This document shows positions 6,177 through 9,044 of a stretch of 9,044 nucleotides of DNA, piece by piece. The stretch spans positions 1 through 9,044 of the forward strand of contig JAWUYY010000050.1 of the NCBI GenBank assembly GCA_034110565.1. The letters are read 5' to 3'. The stretch is from Bermanella sp034110565. Lineage in GTDB: Bacteria; Pseudomonadota; Gammaproteobacteria; Pseudomonadales; Oceanobacteraceae. The translations under genes and the position numbers were made by a program. The notes beneath the pieces are model-generated. The model made no database searches. It saw only the letters and a list, made by a program, of their open reading frames with translations, and was not told the DNA's origin. Position 1 is the stretch's first letter; the number at the start of each line of letters is the position of its first letter.

Positions 6177-7982
6177 TTAGAACGCGAAGTGTTCTGCGTC
6201 TAGATCCATTAGGGTCTCAGCACCCGCTACCATGGTTGCAGCGTGACCTTTAGTACGAGGCAAGATGCGAGCAAAGTAGAAACGTGCCGTTGTAAGCTTA
6301 GCTTTGTAGAAGTCTTCTTCTGTGGTGCCATTTGCTAAAGAAACTTGCGCCGCTTTAGCCATTTTAGCCCACAAGTAAGCTAGCGTTACGTAACCTGAGT
6401 ACATTAGGTAATCAACCGATGCAGAACCAACTTCGTCACGGTTCTTCATAGCAGACATACCAATCTTCATAGTTAGGTCGCCCCACTCTTTGTTTAGCTC
6501 AGTAAGTTGAGCAACAAATGGTGCTAGTTCTTCGTTTTCCGCTTCTTCTTTACAGAAGGTGTGGATCATCTTAGTGAAGTTCTTCAAAGATTGACCTTGA
6601 GTCATTAGAACTTTACGACCTAGAAGATCAAGTGCTTGGATACCCGTTGTGCCTTCATAGATCGTAGCGATCTTAGCATCACGTACTAGTTGCTCCATGC
6701 CCCACTCAGCGATGAAACCGTGACCACCGAATACTTGAACACCCAGGTTTGCAGATTCACAACCAGCTTCTGTTAAGAATGCTTTTGCGATTGGCGTCAG
6801 TAGACCTAGAAGCTCATCAGCCGCTTTACGATCTTCTTCCGTTTCGCCTTTGTGAACGATATCGTTTTGAAGAGCCGTCATGTAAACAAGTGCACGACCT
6901 GCTTCAGCAAATGCTTTTTGAGTTAGCAGCATTTTACGAACGTCAGGGTGAACGATAATAGGGTCAGCTGGACCGTTTGGATTTTTAGTACCAGTAAGAG
7001 AACGCATCGCTAGACGATCTTTCGCGTAAGCAAGCGCACCTTGGAAAGAACCTTCACAAGACGTTACGCCCTGTAGTGCAGTACCGATACGTGCTGTGTT
7101 CATGAAAGTGAACATGCAGTTTAGGCCTTTGTTTTCAGGTCCGATTAGGAAACCTTTAGCGCCATCGAAGTTCATTACACAAGTAGAGTTACCATGGATA
7201 CCCATTTTGTGTTCGATAGAACCACAGATCAAGCTGTTACGATCAGCAACAGAGCCGTCTTCAGCAACGTTGAACTTAGGTACGATGAACAAAGAGATAC
7301 CTTTAGTACCTTCAGGTGCGCCAGGTAAACGAGCTAGAACGATGTGAACAATGTTGTCCGCCATGTCGTGCTCACCAGCAGAGATGAAGATTTTAGTACC
7401 GGTAATCGCATAAGAACCGTCTGCATTTGGCTCAGCTTTAGACTTAAGGATACCTAGGTCAGAACCACAATGAGGTTCAGTTAAACACATGGTACCTGTC
7501 CACTCGCCCGTTACTAACTTAGTTAGGAACGTTTCTTTTTGCTCAGCAGTACCCCAAGTAGAAAGGGTATTCATGGCGCCGTGAGAAAGACCTGGGTACA
7601 TACCCCAAGACCAGTTAGCTGTACCAACCATCTCAGACATTACCGTACCAAGAGATTCAGGAAGGCCTTGACCACCCATTTCTTCGTCATGGGTCATTGA
7701 AGGCCAGCCGCCGTCAACAAACTGCTTATAAGCTTCTTTAAAGCCAGTTGGTGTAGTAACAGAACCGTCTTCGTGACGAGTACAACCTTCTTGGTCGCCA
7801 ACGCGGTTAAGAGGTGCGATTACGTTTTCACAAAACTTAGAACCTTCAGTTAGGATCGCATCGACCATATCTGGAGTAGCAACGTCTGCGAATGCTGACA
7901 AGCTGGCGTAATGGCCTGGCATATCTAGCACTTCGTCCATTACGAATTTGATGTCACGTAGGGGAGCTTTATATTCTGGCAT
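6177..7982 (-). CDS. Acyl-CoA dehydrogenase, ~600-residue FadE/DmdC-like (copy 1)
   Basis: Flavin-dependent acyl-CoA oxidation to trans-2-enoyl-CoA with ETF as electron acceptor, as in its paralogue at 4125-5909. The 601 residues show the same order: MPEYKAPLRD cap, N-terminal helical domain, beta domain with LTEPHCGSDLG (167-177) and GTKIFIS (195-201), C-terminal helical domain with FGGHGFIAEWG (418-428), then the extra C-terminal domain from about 470. Catalytic base Glu443 lies in IYEGTTGIQ. AGAGG sits 5 nt before the ATG. Main differences from the paralogue are residues 20-50, the region around 90-150 (substrate side) and a longer insertion near 375-390. Its upstream region holds a clear sigma-70 promoter overlapped by a PsrA-type palindrome, so it is probably repressed until fatty acids are available. 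In P. aeruginosa related dehydrogenases (PA0506 region) are, as I recall, in the PsrA regulon. Substrate range is not readable from sequence. Confidence 0.95.
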   Translation of the reverse strand: MPEYKAPLRDIKFVMDEVLDMPGHYASLSAFADVATPDMVDAILTEGSKFCENVIAPLNRVGDQEGCTRHEDGSVTTPTGFKEAYKQFVDGGWPSMTHDEEMGGQGLPESLGTVMSEMVGTANWSWGMYPGLSHGAMNTLSTWGTAEQKETFLTKLVTGEWTGTMCLTEPHCGSDLGILKSKAEPNADGSYAITGTKIFISAGEHDMADNIVHIVLARLPGAPEGTKGISLFIVPKFNVAEDGSVADRNSLICGSIEHKMGIHGNSTCVMNFDGAKGFLIGPENKGLNCMFTFMNTARIGTALQGVTSCEGSFQGALAYAKDRLAMRSLTGTKNPNGPADPIIVHPDVRKMLLTQKAFAEAGRALVYMTALQNDIVHKGETEEDRKAADELLGLLTPIAKAFLTEAGCESANLGVQVFGGHGFIAEWGMEQLVRDAKIATIYEGTTGIQALDLLGRKVLMTQGQSLKNFTKMIHTFCKEEAENEELAPFVAQLTELNKEWGDLTMKIGMSAMKNRDEVGSASVDYLMYSGYVTLAYLWAKMAKAAQVSLANGTTEEDFYKAKLTTARFYFARILPRTKGHAATMVAGAETLMDLDAEHFAF

Positions 7983-8122
7983 GGTAACCTCTTAGCCTAC
8001 TTTGGCTCTCACAGAGCCGTTAGTTATTCATTAAAAACCCAGTTATTGGGCTTCTCTCTCAATTTGTCGACCAGCACCTAGATAAGAAAAAGTGGTCTAG
8101 TGCGACATAAACTTCAAACAAG
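7983..8122 (-). other. Long structured 5' leader of acyl-CoA dehydrogenase copy 1
   Basis: If transcription starts near 8123, the mRNA leader is about 140 nt. On the minus strand it can form, in order: GCACTAGA paired with TCTAGGTGC (8103-8096 with 8082-8074, one bulge); AAGCCCA-ATAAC-TGGGTTT (8054-8036, one wobble pair) running into a short U stretch like a weak attenuator; and GGCTCT-GTG-AGAGCC (8018-8004), just before the ribosome site. I match it to no known riboswitch, and no leader peptide stands out. Confidence 0.35.
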
Positions 8123-8130
8123 TGTTTGAA
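8113..8130. promoter_or_regulatory. PsrA-type operator 1
   Basis: TTCAAACAAGTGTTTGAA has perfect 8-bp arms (TTCAAACA/TGTTTGAA) around AG. It fits the described PsrA consensus, G/C-AAAC-N2-4-GTTT-G/C. It covers the predicted start point and touches the -10 of the promoter at 8130-8158, where a repressor would block RNA polymerase. A partial partner, AAACATACGTTT (8129-8140), overlaps the -10 itself. PsrA is a TetR-family repressor released by long-chain fatty acyl ligands. Another TetR regulator with a similar site is possible. Confidence 0.8.
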
Positions 8131-8158
8131 ACATACGTTTACAAGTGAATATTGTCAA
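8130..8158 (-). promoter_or_regulatory. Sigma-70 promoter of acyl-CoA dehydrogenase copy 1
   Basis: On the minus strand a consensus -35 TTGACA (8158-8153) is followed by exactly 17 nt and a -10 TATGTT (8135-8130, four of six consensus bases). Transcription would start near 8123. The perfect -35 and ideal spacing, with the operator at the start site, make this the likely main promoter of the gene beginning at 7982. Confidence 0.75.
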
Positions 8159-8237
8159 GACTTTGCCTGCGTCTTATCGTTCAAATAAGCAACAAGTATA
8201 GCCGGATTCTGAGCCAGTCAAGGGCGCAAAGGGTCTA

Positions 8238-8253
8238 TCAAACAAGCGTTTGA
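8238..8253. promoter_or_regulatory. PsrA-type operator 2
   Basis: TCAAACAAGCGTTTGA is a second palindrome with perfect 6-bp arms and a 4-nt centre, sharing TCAAACAAGYGTTTGA with operator 1, 123-125 bp away. On the minus strand a -10-like TAAAAT (8262-8257) lies just before it, copying the geometry at operator 1, but no good -35 stands at the right distance (the nearest TTGACA, 8296-8291, is 28 nt away). It may control a second promoter, or allow the repressor to bind cooperatively or loop the DNA. Confidence 0.7.
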
Positions 8254-8315
8254 ATTATTTTACGCACAAAAGTCGAAAATGGATTAATTTTGTCAAAAAA
8301 CACAGTACGGAAGGA

Positions 8316-8369
8316 TCAAGGGCGCTTGAGCGGGGGATTTATCTAGCCCCGCCCAACTTACAGGCCTGT
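8316..8369 (-). terminator. GC-rich inverted repeats after the crotonase gene
   Basis: Three small repeats lie 38-90 nt past the stop of the minus-strand crotonase gene: palindrome ACAGGCCTGT (8360-8369), GCGGGG/CCCCGC (8330-8335 with 8347-8352), and TCAAG/CTTGA (8316-8329). GGGCG/CGCCC (8320-8324 with 8350-8354) offers an alternative pairing. No U tract follows, so a Rho-dependent end or a weak terminator is more likely than a strong intrinsic one. This is the far end of the 424-nt non-coding gap 7983-8406, whose other half holds the operators and promoter. Confidence 0.3.
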
Positions 8370-8406
8370 TTTTATCACTATCTATTCAACACGGCGATCT
8401 CATTCA

Positions 8407-9044
8407 TTATTTAAATGACGAGCGGTCAACGAATGGCTTAGGGGCTTTGTCTTTTGCTAGGCCATTGGCCATAGCCGTGCGCTGATTTTTACGCCCTAAT
8501 AAACGCATTTGAGTCAGACGCTCCCATAAAAGCGCACCACGGGTATCTTTTTTCCACGTTTTTTTGAATAAGTATTTCGTGGCGGCAATAGCGTCTGGGC
8601 TTTTTTCGCAAATCACTTTGGCCAATGATTCGGCTTCAGCTAGTGGATCGGTGCTGACTTTGCTGATCAAGCCATATTCAGCGCCTTCTTGCCCACTAAA
8701 GAAGCGTCCTGTCATGGTCAGCTCTTGGGCAATATCGATGCGAGTCAAGCGGGATAGCGTCACCATGCCACTCATATCTGGAATCAAACCCCATTTCATT
8801 TCTAAAATAGATAGGTTGGCATCAGGCGTCGCGATACGATAATCGCAGCACAAGATAATTTGCATGCCGCCACCAAAGCAATTGCCATGAATAGCGGCAA
8901 TCACAGGCACAGGCAGGTCACGCCAAATATGCGCCACCCGCTGGAACATGTTGTCCTTGCTCCAGGGTAACTTGGCAAAAAAGTGTGGGATCATGGTGGG
9001 CGTTTTCGATACCGCAGCAAAGTCCAAACCAGCACAAAAGCTTG
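8407..9044 (-). CDS. Crotonase-family enoyl-CoA hydratase/isomerase (5' end missing)
   Basis: The frame runs off the right edge; 212 residues are visible of a probable 260-275. It opens with SFCAGLDF, the first oxyanion-hole motif (the frame is open through a TTG at 9027, so that is not the start). HGNCFGGGMQIILCCDYRIA follows, with the second oxyanion-hole glycines, then LSILEMKWGLIPDMSG, then a helical C-terminal trimerisation region ending RSSFK. The Glu of LEMKWG matches catalytic Glu164 of rat enoyl-CoA hydratase. The position of Glu144 is Gln here (GGGMQ). The Asp of IPDMSG, eight residues after the Glu, matches Asp204 of dienoyl-CoA isomerase (Glu196/Asp204), whose Asp176 would also be the Gln. 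So a plain hydratase role is doubtful and isomerase-like chemistry is possible. Many gammaproteobacterial relatives seem to share this pattern. Its position by the PsrA-controlled dehydrogenase fits fatty-acid oxidation. Confidence 0.88.
   Translation of the reverse strand, partial: SFCAGLDFAAVSKTPTMIPHFFAKLPWSKDNMFQRVAHIWRDLPVPVIAAIHGNCFGGGMQIILCCDYRIATPDANLSILEMKWGLIPDMSGMVTLSRLTRIDIAQELTMTGRFFSGQEGAEYGLISKVSTDPLAEAESLAKVICEKSPDAIAATKYLFKKTWKKDTRGALLWERLTQMRLLGRKNQRTAMANGLAKDKAPKPFVDRSSFK

Noticed and set aside
6749..6958. Plus-strand open frame inside dehydrogenase copy 1
   Set aside because: Antisense shadow of a conserved helical region; no ribosome site or family match.
8564..8842. Plus-strand open frame opposite the crotonase gene
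   Set aside because: Its N-terminus looks vaguely like a signal peptide, but it is antisense to crotonase catalytic motifs.
1..9044. CRISPR array, tRNA/rRNA, insertion sequence or prophage signs
   Set aside because: No regularly spaced repeats, tRNA-like cloverleaf, transposase or integrase motif found by eye on either strand.

Overview
The window looks like chromosomal DNA of a marine-type gammaproteobacterium of the Oceanospirillales/Pseudomonadales sort. This is inferred from three things: paired FadE-type acyl-CoA dehydrogenases with the DmdC/PA0506-like layout, two PsrA-type fatty-acid operators, and lipase-foldase genes. No taxonomic marker is present. The left 3.5 kb is clearly more AT-rich than the right 5 kb.

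Left block, plus strand (about 1-3480): the last 20 codons of an unidentified gene, then a tight three-gene cluster. It contains a divergent lipase-specific foldase (Lif/LifO family, membrane-anchored), a second, shorter and still more divergent Lif-like protein, and an apolipoprotein N-acyltransferase (Lnt) with its Glu-Lys-Cys triad intact. Gaps are 21 and 9 nt, so this is probably one operon. The combination suggests envelope work: folding of an exported lipase or esterase, and N-acylation of lipoproteins. The lipase itself is not in the window and may lie just upstream.

Middle (3480-4124): a 226-nt AT-rich stretch with an inverted repeat at the end of lnt, a small acidic minus-strand protein of unknown function, and three inverted repeats in a row. 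The last of these is a strong terminator.

Right block, minus strand (4125-9044): fatty-acid beta-oxidation. Two paralogous ~600-residue acyl-CoA dehydrogenases each have their own ribosome site and intrinsic terminator. A crotonase-family protein (enoyl-CoA hydratase/isomerase) is cut by the right edge. The 424-nt gap upstream of the first dehydrogenase holds a good sigma-70 promoter (TTGACA, 17 nt, TATGTT). Its -10 and start region are overlapped by a near-perfect PsrA-type palindrome, and a second palindrome lies ~120 bp further upstream. The simplest model is repression by a PsrA/FadR-like TetR regulator, relieved by long-chain acyl compounds. The dehydrogenases would make trans-2-enoyl-CoA, which crotonase-type enzymes then hydrate or isomerise.

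The least ordinary part is the tandem Lif-like pair joined to lnt. The best-supported regulatory observation is the PsrA-type operator and promoter layout.
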